Of a DNA stretch of 31,416 bases, positions 9,530-18,748 are shown piece after piece; within the stretch, counting starts at the first letter, position 1; the number at the start of each line of letters is the position of its first letter. Location of the stretch: contig QPMI01000372.1 of NCBI GenBank assembly GCA_004431415.1, positions 1 through 31,416 on the forward strand. The letters run 5' to 3'. A model generated the notes under the pieces. The model was not told where the DNA came from. It searched no databases and saw nothing but the letters and a program-made list of their open reading frames with translations. Made by a program: the position numbers and the translations under genes. This stretch comes from Cyanophora paradoxa (taxonomy: Eukaryota; Glaucocystophyceae; Cyanophorales; Cyanophoraceae).

Positions 9530-11528
9530 ATGCAGGCGGATGCAGTTCGAATTCTCTGCCAGCTTCAAACCACGCTCTGCAAGGCCGGCTGCACCACGCT
9601 CACCTGCGAATCGGACGATGATGAAGAAGACTCTACGGACGCGTGCACACAGGCGCTGCCGTGCTCGAGGATCCTCGTCCGCGTCCTGGAGGAACACGTC
9701 GAGATCGCTGTGCGCGAGCGCGCGGCGCGCTCCCCGCGTGCGCATGCTGATTTCCGAACGCGTATCGTGCAGTTTGATACGGAGAAGTGCGCGCCCGGCG
9801 ACGTTTTTCCCAGTCCGGTCAATTCAAATTGCGGGTCGCTCCGAGTGCATGTGGACTCGAGCGGGGCCCGCGCGCTCTCCGTGCCGTACGACGACGTACG
9901 GGGCGTGGACTACGTGCCGTGGGGCCGCGGCGCGGTTGTGATCATCCGGCTGCGGTCGCCGCCGCGGGAGGCGGAGGCGGTGGGCGTCGCGTTCGACGCG
10001 CGGGCGCGGGGCGGCGACTCGGTCTCGTTCTACGTGGCGGAGGAGGAGGCGCTGGAGCAAGTGCAGGTCGCCCTCGAGCGCGCCGCCGTCGAGGGCCGCC
10101 GCGAGGCCTACCTCGCCTGGGCCATCGACGAGCCCCGCGGCCTCCCGCTCCGGAGCCCCCGCGCCGAGGCCCTCGCCCGCGCCCACTGGGGCGAGCCCGG
10201 CGCGCCCCGCGCACACGCCCGGCCCCGCGGCGGGAGCGAGGCGGGGAGCGAGTGCGGGGAGGGGGCGACGAGGGCTGGGACGAGCGCGTGGCGGCCCTGG
10301 AGGAGATCGTCCTCCGCCGCTCCGACCTCGAGGCCTGCGCCGCCCCCGACGAGCTCCTCACGCCCGCGCCGCCGACTTCTTCCTCCAGTGCGCCGCCCCG
10401 CCCGCCCGCCGCCGCCGCCGCCGCCGGGCCCCGCCGACGGGGGCAGGCGCATGCGCGAGATGGTGCGGGCTGCGCCGGCGTGCGAGTCGCCGTCGGGGAG
10501 CGGGCGGCGGCCGCGCGTGGCCATCGCGCCGACCTCCTTCTACCGCAAGCTCTCCCTCCGCCTCCAGGCCTCCGACGCCGCCCAGGTGCCCAAAGCCCGC
10601 CCGGCCCGCCCCGCCCCGCGCCGCGCCCCCTGACGCAGCCGGCAGGGTCCCCTCCCGCCCGACTTCGGCCTCCGCCACTCCGACTTCGCCCTCGTCCCCA
10701 TCTGCGAGCGGTCCGCCCGCCCCCGCCCCTCCCTCCCGCGGGGGCCGACGCCGGGGCGCAGGGGCCGCTGGAGCCTCGCCATCGTGTGCAACGGGCGGGC
10801 GCTGGGGCGGCCGCGGGGCCGGCCCTCGACGGGGCGCCCGCACATCCTGCACGTGGGGCAGCCGGGGCTGGCGAGCCTCAAGGCCCCCTCCGTCCTCCGC
10901 CGCTACCTGGAGCTCCTCCGCGACGCCCCGCACCTCTCCCCGTCCCCGGCCCGCCCCGCCGCCCCCCCCCCGGCCTTCCCCATCCCCAGCCCCGCACGCC
11001 GCCCGCCTCCGCGGGGCCCTCCCGCGCTCCTCGCGCGTGCGGGCGCGCCGCGCGGCCGGGCGCGCCGCCGCGTGGAGCTCCTCCAGCAGCGGCAGCGAGG
11101 CGGAGCGCGAGGCCCCGCCCCGGGAGGCCCGCCCGCGCCTCGCCGGCCCGGCGCGGCCCCGGCGGCGTCGGGCGGCGGCGCCGCGGTCGCCGGCGTCGAC
11201 GGCGTCGTCGGAGGAGGCGGGGGAGGCGTGCTGGCAGGTGCCCGTGCACGACGTGGAGGCGCCCGAGGCGCTGGCCCCCGCGGAGCTCCCGCTGCTGGTG
11301 CTGCTGCTGGTGCGGCGCCTCTGCGAGCGGCCGGACGCCTTCCTCTACGAGCTCGTGCGGCCCCTGGAGGCCCTCCTCGCCGGGCCCGACTTCTCCCGCC
11401 CCGCCCTCCGCGCCTTCCGCTCCACCCTCGCCGCCGACCTCTCCGCCGCGGCCGCCGCCGCATCCGCCGCCGCCTCCGCCGCCGCCTCCGCCTCCGCCGG
11501 CCCCTCCGCCCCACCCCGCACCCCCTAG
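9530..11528 (+). CDS. Ulp2/SENP-like C48 family protein, apparently catalytically dead
   Basis: The N-terminal part has an acidic stretch (CESDDDEEDSTD) and a beta-rich block (SLRVHVDSSGARALSVPYDD, DYVPWGRGAVVIIRL, VSFYVAEEEALEQVQVALER) that resembles the PH-like domain before the protease in Ulp2-type proteins. The C48-like part follows: LRRSDLEACAAPDELLTP, DFFLQRMREM, APTSFYRKLSL, RHSDFALVPICERGRWSLAI, HILHVGQPGLASLKAPSVLR and VPVHDVEAPEALAPAELPLL. In active SUMO proteases these positions carry HWSL, LDS and Q..DCG. Here they read RWSL, VGQ and no Cys, so de-SUMOylation is not expected and a binding or scaffold role is inferred. Introns: 10200-10252 (GC), one near 10370-10440, 10586-10645, 10711-10761, and an unresolved one near 10930-10997. 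The DFFLQ exon needs a one-base shift near 10360. The alternative, a GC donor just before it, drops DFFLQ. The start at 9530 is the first ATG; an upstream exon is possible. Confidence 0.68.
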
Positions 11529-11615
11529 CACTGCCCGCCCACTTTTTTGTTTTTCGGGTACCGCAGTGAATCGATTGAATCGAGCACGCTTTTTCCAGTT
11601 GACGGCAGCGGGGGG

Positions 11616-13151
11616 TCAGGGTGCGGGGGGCTCCTGGCGGGGGTCGGCGGGGGCGGCGGGGCCGGGGCCGGGGGGCGCGTCGGGGGCGGCTTCGGCGGCG
11701 GCCTCCTCGAGCTCGAGGGCGGCGGCGATCTCCTCGGCCTCGGCGACGACCTCCTCGGGGGCCGGCAGCTCGCCCTCCTGGTCGTCCACCAGGCCCCCCG
11801 GCGCCCCCGTGTCCACCTCCCCGATCGCCTCCGTCTCCCCCTCCAGCGCCGCCCGCGCCGCCGCCTCCGACCGCGCCGCCTCCCGCGCCGCCTCCTCGCG
11901 CGCCGCCTCCGCCTCCGCCTCCGCCCGCTCCTTCTCGTCCTCCTCGAGCAGCACGCGCACGCCCACCGCCTCCGCCGTCTCCGCCACCGTCCCCGACGGC
12001 CGCGGCGGGCCCGGCGGCGCCTCCGACTCGCCCCCGGCCGCCGCGATCAGCCCCGCCCCGACCCAGCCGAGTGAGCTGATGAGCCGCTGCTCCGCCGCCG
12101 CCATCTCCACCCACTCGCTGGGGCCCAGCTCGTGGTCGTACCCCAGCAGGTGCAGCATCCCGTGCACCATCAGGATCCGGATCTGCGGGCGCACCCTCGG
12201 CGCCCCGGCCGCACGGACGCGCCCCGACCGGCCGCACCTCGTCCTGGAGGCCGTAGTTGCGCTCGCGCGCCTGCTCGCCAGCCCGGTCCAGCGAGATGAC
12301 GATGTCGCCCAGCGCCGTTCCCTCGTCCTGCCGTGGCGCTCGCCGGCGCGCGCGGCGCCGGGCGGGCGGCGGCGGCGGCACCTGCGGGAAGGAGAGGACG
12401 TCGGTCACGTAGTCCTTCTCCCGCCACGTGCGATTCAGCTCGCGGATCCAGAGGTCCGAGCACAGGACGAGCGAGATCTCCAGCTCGCTCTCCGCCACCT
12501 CCTCGGGGTTCGGGGCGATATCGAAGTCTGCGCTCCGCCGAATGACTCGCCGCTGCCGCCATGCGCGTTCGTGTTTCGCAGGGGCTCGCGCGAACCGGCG
12601 TGGACCTCCTCGGGGTGCCGGGCGACGCGCTCCAGCAATGCAGAGGCGTCGTTCGCGATGCGGTTGAGCAGCTCCGAAGAAGGCGCCAGATCCTCTACAC
12701 GCAGATCGACGATGCAGCGCACTGCCAGACCAGTCGCTGCGCGAGGATCAGATCGTCTCGAGGCGCACGGCCAGCGTCGCGCACCTGTGTGGACGACGGT
12801 CTCGATGGAGCGATCCGCAGACTCCACTTCCCTAATGGCTTCGGCTTCCGTCTCGACCGCCTGCTCCTCCGCGGTGCACTGGGGCGAGAAGAAACGCAGG
12901 GCGGCCCTGCCGGGCGGCACAAGCGACTGCCACACGGCCGCTCCCCTCCAGCTCCATGCGAGGGATTCATGCGAAACGCTTGGCACGAAGCCCGAAGCCA
13001 GGTGCAGCTGTTGCGGTGCCGAGCGCCTCGAATCTCCTTGCCGCCTCTGTGTTGGCCGCTGGGCTGGTCGCTGCGAGCTGGGTGAGCTGCTGCTCTGGGA
13101 GAGCTGCAGCGCCTTCCCGGGCGGCGCAGGGAGCCCGGCGACGAAGCCCAT
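11616..13151 (-). CDS. ybeY: YbeY-family endoribonuclease / rRNA maturation factor (organellar)
   Basis: The signature HGMLHLLGYDH (HxxxHxxGxDH) supplies the three metal-binding histidines of YbeY. It is preceded by LNRTWREKDYVTDVLSFPQ and GTALGDIVISLDRAGEQA, both typical. YbeY acts in 16S rRNA 3' processing and ribosome quality control in bacteria and plastids. Here about 185 residues precede the catalytic core, starting MGFVAGLPAPPGKALQLSQ and then Ser/Gln/Arg-rich, consistent with organelle targeting. The compartment is inferred. Introns: 12595-12528, 12381-12328, 12237-12183, all GT-AG and phase-consistent. After the core comes a tail of about 150 residues rich in Glu and Ala (EEDEKERAEAEAEAAREEAA), far beyond the usual length of about 150 to 180 residues in bacteria. 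The 3' end is 87 bases from the convergent Ulp2-like stop. Confidence 0.9.
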
Positions 13152-13744
13152 CAGAATCTACGGCGAGCCGCGAACGAAGTGCCCCGTAGCCCCCCGGAAC
13201 CTGGAAAGTCTGGAAAGGAATCGCACCTCCGATTTCCTAGAAATGGCTTTCCTGTCCATTGTGCCTGCGTCGTTCGCTCAGTCTCGTGCACCGGCTGCCA
13301 CCTCAGCCCAGGTGACTTGCGATCTTCGCATGCGTGCACGTGCAGCCGCTGGCGGGCGCGCGCGGGCGCCTAGCGATCTAGCATCACAAACGCTGCTGAT
13401 CTCCAGGAGACTGCGCCCCCCTGATGCCTTGACCGCAGGCGTCCTCGTCGATCCGGCACGCGCCTGCGGCCCCTCGCGTCGCAGTGCCCTCTCAGTTCCT
13501 CGGTATGCAAGTACTTTACTTAGATCTGCATTCCCGTCGTGCGGCCTCGCGGATCGGTCTGCGTCGCCCTGTGCAGGCCCTGTGCCTGGGCACGCTTTAG
13601 CTTGGCTGCCGCTCCTTGAGGCCATCTAGGATTATTCGACTTCGCCTCATTGTGCCCCTCTGCTCACGTGTCCGGGGCGCAGCGACTCCGGCGCGGGTCT
13701 TCGCGGCGGAGCGGAGGTTCGCGGCGAACGAGGGCGGCCTGCGC
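13152..13744. promoter_or_regulatory. Divergent promoter region, YbeY / small membrane protein
   Basis: About 590 bases of moderate GC between the YbeY start and the small + strand gene. Open frames exist on both strands, including one in frame with the small protein from 13616. None shows conserved sequence or spliceable continuity with high confidence. No defined element is recognised. Confidence 0.4.
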
Positions 13745-14103
13745 ATGATGGCGGACAAGAAGGAGAAGGCGCCCAGCCCGCCGCCGAGCCCCGCACCCCA
13801 GGAGGGGCAGACCGCCGGCGGACTCCTGGTGCGCCCCTGCACAGGCATCGCCCCCGCCCGCCGCTCTGCCTCACGTGCCGCCCCGCCTCTCTGCCTGATG
13901 TCAGGTCTTCTTCACCACGCTGGTGCGCCGCGGCGCAAGCATCGCCCCCGCCCGCTCTGCCTAACGTGCCGCCCCGCCGCTCCGCCTGGCGTCAGATGCT
14001 CTTCCTCGTCGGCCTGGGCTCGACGTCGGCGCGCATGTTCCTCTCCGACGACATGCTCGCCCCCGCCCCCATCGAAGAGCAGGCGCCGGCCCCCCGCAAG
14101 TAG
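13745..14103 (+). CDS. Small single-span membrane protein (about 69 residues)
   Basis: Three exons, 13745-13828, 13905-13922 and 13996-14103, join in frame to a protein of about 69 residues. It has a charged, Pro-rich N-terminus (MMADKKEKAPSPPPSPAP), one hydrophobic span (GGLLVFFTTLMLFLVGLGS), then SARMFLSDD and a Pro/Glu tail ending at TAG. The second ATG at 13748 is an equally good start. The middle exon is only 18 bases and encodes VFFTTL in the membrane span. I do not recognise the family. Size and layout resemble small accessory subunits of membrane complexes, but no function is assigned. The frame stays open upstream to 13616, so a longer N-terminus cannot be excluded. Confidence 0.65.
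13829..13904 (+). repeat. Intron A of a related intron pair
   Basis: A 76-base GT-AG intron in the small membrane protein gene. It aligns along its whole length with the next intron (13923-13995). Shared blocks are gtgcgcc at the start, gcatcgcccccgccc, gctctgcct, acgtgccgccccgcc and gtcag at the end. I count roughly 80 percent identity with two small gaps, far more than expected even for GC-rich introns. Confidence 0.8.
13923..13995 (+). repeat. Intron B of a related intron pair
   Basis: A 73-base GT-AG intron, the partner of 13829-13904 and separated from it by the 18-base exon. Both follow an exon ending in CTG. Origin by tandem duplication or by insertion of the same introner-like element twice would both fit. 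Confidence 0.8.
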
Positions 14104-14278
14104 GCCCCCCTTCAAAGCCCTACGCGCCTCAGCGGCTCTAGATCTCTGCCGCGTGTAAAGAGCGAGCTCGGATGAGTCTGGCGGGGCGGGGACTTGGGAG
14201 GGCGAGGAGGACGCGGGAAGCGGCGGGTGGGAGGAGGGGCCGGGGACAGGGTGGCGTCTGGCGGGGGTCTGGGCGGCG

Positions 14279-14380
14279 TCAGAGGGTGGCGTCGTAGCGC
14301 CTGCGGTCTTGATCTGCGCGGGGCGAGGCCTCAGAGGGGGCGGGGAAGGAGACGATGGCTCGGGGCGGGGGGGGGGGGGG

Positions 14381-14413
<33 letters not shown>

Positions 14414-16636
14414 CGGGGGCGGGGCGGGGCGGGCCGTTGCGGAGGGTGCGGTACGCCTCGTTGACCTCCTTGAAGCGCCGCTCCGACTCCGCCCTGCGCG
14501 CCCCCCGTCACCCGCCCGCCCGCCCGCCCCGCCCCGCGCGAGGCTCGGGGTCCAGGGGCGGCCGCACTTCTTGGCGGGGTCGGTCTGCCGGTCGGGGTGC
14601 TGCGCCCCCGCGTGAGGCCGCCGGGAGGCGAGAGCGAGCTGGGAGGGGCGGAGGCGGGGCAGGGGGGCGGGCGGACCCATTTGAGGGCCTCCTTGCGGAA
14701 GGCCGTCTTGATCTCCTCCGTCGTGGCTGAGCGGGGCACGCCCAGCACGTCGTAGTGCGTCCTCCCCCGGCCCCGCCCCGGCTGCTGCCCCTGCTGCTGC
14801 TGCCGCCCGTAGCCCTGCTGCCGCCCCTGCTGCTGCCGCTGCTGCTGGCCGTAGGAGTACTGCTGCTGGCGGCCGTACTGCTGCTGGTTCCGCTGGTACT
14901 GCTCGTACTGCTGCTGGTAGCCCCACGTGTCCTCCTCCGACGCCGCCTCGAACTCTGCGCGGGGTAAACAAGCGGCATAAAGACGAGGCGAGGGGGCGGC
15001 GGGCGGCGCGCCGAAGCCGAAGTGGTCGAAGTGGGGCCGGGAGTGCTTGAGGGAGGCGGCGGCGAGGCCGCGCAGGCCGGCCTCGAGCCACGCAAAGAGC
15101 GCCGCCCCGCCCCGCGCGTACACGTACGCGCACGCGGCGCCCACCAGCGCGCACGAGAGCACCGAGGAGTCGGCCCCGGCGAGGGCGCCCAGCACGCCGA
15201 GGGCGAGGCCGCCGAGGCCGCCGGCGAGGGTCGTCCGCCACGTCGAGTAGAGGAGGTCGCCGGCCACTGCCCCCGTCACCCCGCTCACCACCACGTGCTG
15301 CGTCAGCGCCCCTGCGCCCCGCCCCCTCGCCGGCCCTCCCCGGGGCGGGCGGGAGGGGCGGGGAGGGGCGGGCCCTGGGAGAAGGGGACGATGTAGGAGG
15401 GGAGGGCGACGGGGAAGCAGCGCGCGAGGCGGACGTTCAGCTCCACGCGGTCCAGCACCACCCGCGAGCCCCCGCCCCTGGTCGGGTCAGCCGGCGCGGG
15501 CCAGCGGGCGCGGCCGGCAGCCGGCGCGGGCACTTCTGGCGCAGGAGGCGGGCGGCGTTCTCGCGCTCGCGGCGGTGTATCAGGGGCTCCACCTGCGAGC
15601 GCCACGCCTCCCTGCCGCGCGCCCTCAGCGCCCCGCCCCGGCCCGGCGGCCGCCCCCCGCGACGCACTGGGAGCCGACGACGGGGCTCACGACGTTCGCG
15701 TAGCGCGTCGCCGCCTGGCGGCCGGTGAGGGGCGCAGGGCGGGGCGGGGCGGGGCGGCGGACGGGGTCGAAGGGGAGGGACTTGGGGAGGGCCCCGGGCG
15801 GGGCCTTGAGGGTCGGGAGGAGACCGCCGCGGATCTCCATGGCGGCGTCGATCTGCATCTCGGCGTCCGCGTCGTTCGCGTGGCTCGACTCGTACGCCGC
15901 CGTCAGCGGCCGCCACTCCGTCACCGTCCGCTGCTCGAACCGGTTCGTCGAGTGGTTGAACTGCAGCTCCGTCCGGTCGTACCCCACTGCCGGCCGGCGG
16001 GGCTCGTCGGCCGTCCCCGGGGCGAGGGAGGGCGGGGAGGGGCCGGTGCGGGCCCCGCACCTCGCCCCTCCACGGCGACCGAGACCTTCACCTCGAAGAC
16101 CCAGAAAGGATAGCTGGGCGAAGGAGGCCGGCGCGGCGCGGTCAGGCGGCGTAAGGCTTGACGCGCAGCGGGCTCTGCCGGCGCTCGCTTACTAGTGCTG
16201 CTGCGGATTCTGGGAGCGCAGAAACGTGTCGAAGGCGCCGCTCGCGAGGGTCTGGCCCTTGCTCCAAGCCGCTATCTTCGCCCTCGCCTGCTCCTGCGAG
16301 ACCTGGAAGGGGATGTACCGCCGCCCGACCCCTGCGCCGTACGCGTCGGCGTTTGCGGGCGCTCGAACGGCGTCTCCCGCACACGCGCGACTCGGCAAAG
16401 CTCGTACCGGCCCAGTACCGCCTCACATGCGCGTGCGGCAGCAGCGCGAGCGCGGCCGGAGCGCCGACGAGTCGGGCGCCGGCCGCGGCCGCAGCTCGCG
16501 TCCCTGCCGAGCGCGAAGCCGCGGAGAACGCCGCCGTCGTAAGCGCTCGCACCGCGTAGCTGCTCATGATCGCACGGTGCAGGCCGCACGTCGCCGCCCG
16601 CTGGGCGAGCGCCGCGCTGGCTGTGCAGCTAAGCAT
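14279..16636 (-). CDS. Organelle-targeted J-protein (DnaJ family) with C-terminal J domain
   Basis: A J-domain co-chaperone that would stimulate an Hsp70. The start MLSCTASAALAQRAATCG, followed by a long Ala/Arg/Ser-rich, acid-poor leader, fits a mitochondrial or plastid presequence. Exons then give RRYIPFQVSQEQARAKIAAW, QHYYPFWVFEVKVSV, GYDRTELQFNHSTNRFEQR, RYANVVSPVVGSQEAW, DRVELNVRLARCFPVALP and a Gly/Ala-rich hydrophobic span (GLGGLALGVLGALAG, then LSCALVGAACAYVYA). A Gln/Tyr-rich stretch and an RGRGR linker precede the C-terminal J domain: THYDVLGVPRSATTEEIKTA, HPD at the exon start 14599, ERRFKEVNEAYRTLRN and DQDRRRYDATL. Introns: 16407-16332, 16192-16114, 16060-15987, 15762-15715, 15667-15612, 15533-15478, 15373-15312 (GC), 14676-14600, 14567-about 14497, 14434-14314 (GC). 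One more GC-AG intron near 15013-14958 is optional because the frame stays open. Confidence 0.88.
14382..14413. repeat. Long G homopolymer inside the last J-protein intron
   Basis: A run of about 32 G, preceded by another G run, within the intron 14434-14314. On the sense strand it is poly-C. Similar sense-strand poly-C tracts sit in introns at 3851-3871, about 4149-4171 and about 24725-24743 (in the Tmc gene). Exact lengths may be unreliable. Confidence 0.75.
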
Positions 16637-16962
16637 CCGGCGCCGGCGCCGAAGATTGGAAGCTTTAGCGAATCTCCAGGCGCTGTGCTACGTGTGCTTC
16701 GTGTTCGTCCGGCTTCCAAAGTCCGCAGAGGCCATGCCGGTCGACGTCCCCTTCTCCCGCTTACCCCCCCCTCCGCCCCCCCCCCGCCCCCCTCCCTTCG
16801 TGTCACGGCTGCAGCCGAAAGGCAATTTACTGCGCTACGAACAGGGGATGGAGCAAGCGCTGGCTATAGCTAGCGGAGGCTGCGGGCAAGGCCAGAAAAA
16901 GCGGGAGCCGGGCAGCAGCCAGGCGCCAGCGCGGGGCGCCTGCGGGGGGCGGCTGGGGGTGC
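16637..16962. promoter_or_regulatory. Spacer between uL3 3' end and J-protein start
   Basis: About 325 bases separating two genes on the same strand. It holds the 3' flank of uL3 and the promoter of the J-protein gene. GC is moderate apart from a C-rich patch near 16766-16796. No conserved exon or defined element is seen. Confidence 0.4.
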
Positions 16963-18614
16963 CTATTCCTCCTTCTTCTTCTGGCCGGGCTTCTTCTTCT
17001 CCTTCTTGCCCTCGCTGAGGGTCGCGCTGTCCACGAAGTCCGGGTACTTGAGCTTGAACGGGTCCCGCCCGGGGCCCATCGTCAGCTCCGCCGCCTGCAG
17101 CGCCCCCCTCAGCCCGGTCCCCGGGGCGCGGCGGGCGGGCGGGCGGGCGGGCGGGGGCGGGGCGGACGGCGGCCTCGGGTGCCTCGGCGGCGTCGGGCAC
17201 GAAGGTCGGGAAGGGCGGCAGCTCCGCGAACTTCTTCTGCGGGCAGCCTCAGGCGGGGCCGGCGCAGGCGGGGCGGAGCGGGGCGGGTGGGCGGGCCTTG
17301 ATGGCGTCCTTGACGCGGGCGTAGGAGCCGGCGTGCCCGGGCACGTTGCCCTTCACGAACAGCAGGTTCCGCGCCGCATCCACCTTGAAGATCTGCGCCG
17401 CCGCTCGCCGGCGGGGCCCCGGCGGGGCGGGGCGGGGCGGGGCGGGGCGGGGCGGGGGCGGGCCTGGAGGTTCTGGATGGTGCGGGTGGCGGCGCCCAGG
17501 TGCCCCGCCATCTTCTTCCCCTTGAACACCCGCCCGGGGTCCTGCACCCCGCCCGCTCGTCGAGGGCCCGGCCCGGGGCGGGGCGGGGCGGGGCGGGGCG
17601 GGCCTGGCGGTTGCCGGTGGAGCCGAGCACGCGGTGGCTCAGCGAGTTGCCGTGCGACGCGCCCTGCCCCGCGAAGTGGTGCCGCTTCATCGCGCCCTGG
17701 AAGCCCTTCCCCACCCTGCGCCCCCGTCGGCGGGGCCGCCCGGGGCGGGGCGGGGCGGGCGGGGCGCACGAGGTCCCCTGCACGTCGATGTACTGCCCGG
17801 GGAGGAAGTGCCGCGCCGTGATCTCCGTGCCTGAGCCCCGCCCGCTGAGCCGCGGAGGCGGCGGGGCGGCCGCGGGGCGGGCGCGCCGACGGGGACGACG
17901 GCGTCGGGGGTGACGCGGAACTCGCAGATGTGGCGCTTGGGCTCGACGCCGGCGCGCGCGAAGTGGAAGAGCATCGGCTTCGTCACGTGCTTCGGCTTCA
18001 TGTCGCCCGTGCCGACCTGCAGCGCGTAGTAGCCCTCCTTGGCCGCCGTCTTCACCTGCAGCACCTTGACCGCCTCCAGCTGCGCGCCGCCGCGTGAGGC
18101 CGCCGCGCGCCGGCCAGCCGCGCGTGCGGCGGCGCTTGCATGCGCATGTGCGTGCGCGGGCGGCGGCGCGCACCTGGAGGACGGTCAGGGCGTGCCGGAC
18201 GCCCCAGGAGTCCCAGAGCGGCATCATGCCGCATTTCTTGGCGATCACGCCTGTCCGCCGCCACGAAACCGTCCAGCCGTCCTTCTGATCGAACGTTTCC
18301 CTCCGCACGTACTCCTTGTCCTCCTCCTTGCGCTCCCGAGTCTTGACGCCGAGGCCCATCCACTCGACCTTCTCGCCTGTCTCGGGGTCCCACATATCGG
18401 GCATATCCTCCTGTTTTGGCGCTATAGGCCACCGTTTGAGGACGCGCCGCTGGAACGCGTTGAGCTTTTCCGTGCCCAGCTTCTTGGCCGGGACTGTCGT
18501 GCTCTTTTGCCGGATGATGAGCAGCGCCGCGGCTGGGCCGGCGATGCCTAGAGCTACGACGGTCGCGTTCGGCCGCGCGGACCGCCCGGCGGCGAGGGCG
18601 GCCGCCGCCAGCAT
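16963..18614 (-). CDS. Organellar large-subunit ribosomal protein uL3
   Basis: A 50S-type L3 protein that sits near the peptidyl-transferase centre and helps start large-subunit assembly. Conserved blocks in order: [113 protein letters not shown], then [20 protein letters not shown]. The start ATG at 18614 begins a hydrophobic/basic leader ([20 protein letters not shown]) and a linker of about 90 residues, as in mitochondrial L3; plastid targeting is also possible. The C-terminal tail is Lys-rich ([15 protein letters not shown]). Introns: 18173-18080, 17886-17831 (GC), 17769-17716, 17603-17542 (GC), 17463-17393 (GC), 17296-17237 (GC), 17167-17095. Four of seven are GC-AG, and each join is fixed by the conserved L3 sequence. 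Confidence 0.93.
18080..18173 (-). repeat. uL3 intron with 12-base inverted-repeat ends
   Basis: On the sense strand the intron starts G then TGCGCGCCGCCG and ends CGGCGGCGCGCA then G. These 12-mers are perfect reverse complements, so the two splice sites could be brought together in a hairpin. Confidence 0.7.
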
Positions 18615-18748
18615 CACAACGCGGCCTGATGGGGGGAGGGGCTTGGGGCGGGTACGCGTTGTCAACCAAGCGCGCCAAGCGCGAGAGCCTCGAGGCGAGA
18701 GGCAGTCAAAGCGCACAGGAGAGATCGCTGCCGTTGCTGCGGCCCGGG
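18615..18748. promoter_or_regulatory. Compact bidirectional promoter, uL3 / DENN protein
   Basis: Only about 134 bases separate the divergent start codons, so the core promoters of both genes must lie here or within the 5' ends of the transcribed regions. GC is moderate. No TATA box is visible. Confidence 0.5.

Noticed and set aside
11541-11615. Shared word AATCGAT at 3' ends (also near 1421 and 521) as a polyadenylation signal
   Set aside because: Only three occurrences, one of them inside an intron, and the other convergent 3' ends lack it.
9787-13629. A continuous 1280-codon open frame on the + strand, and similarly long ones at 5977-8523 (-) and 26432-29080 (-)
   Set aside because: They consist of Pro/Arg/Ala/Gly runs without conserved motifs and overlap genes supported in other frames. 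Very high GC removes stop codons by chance.
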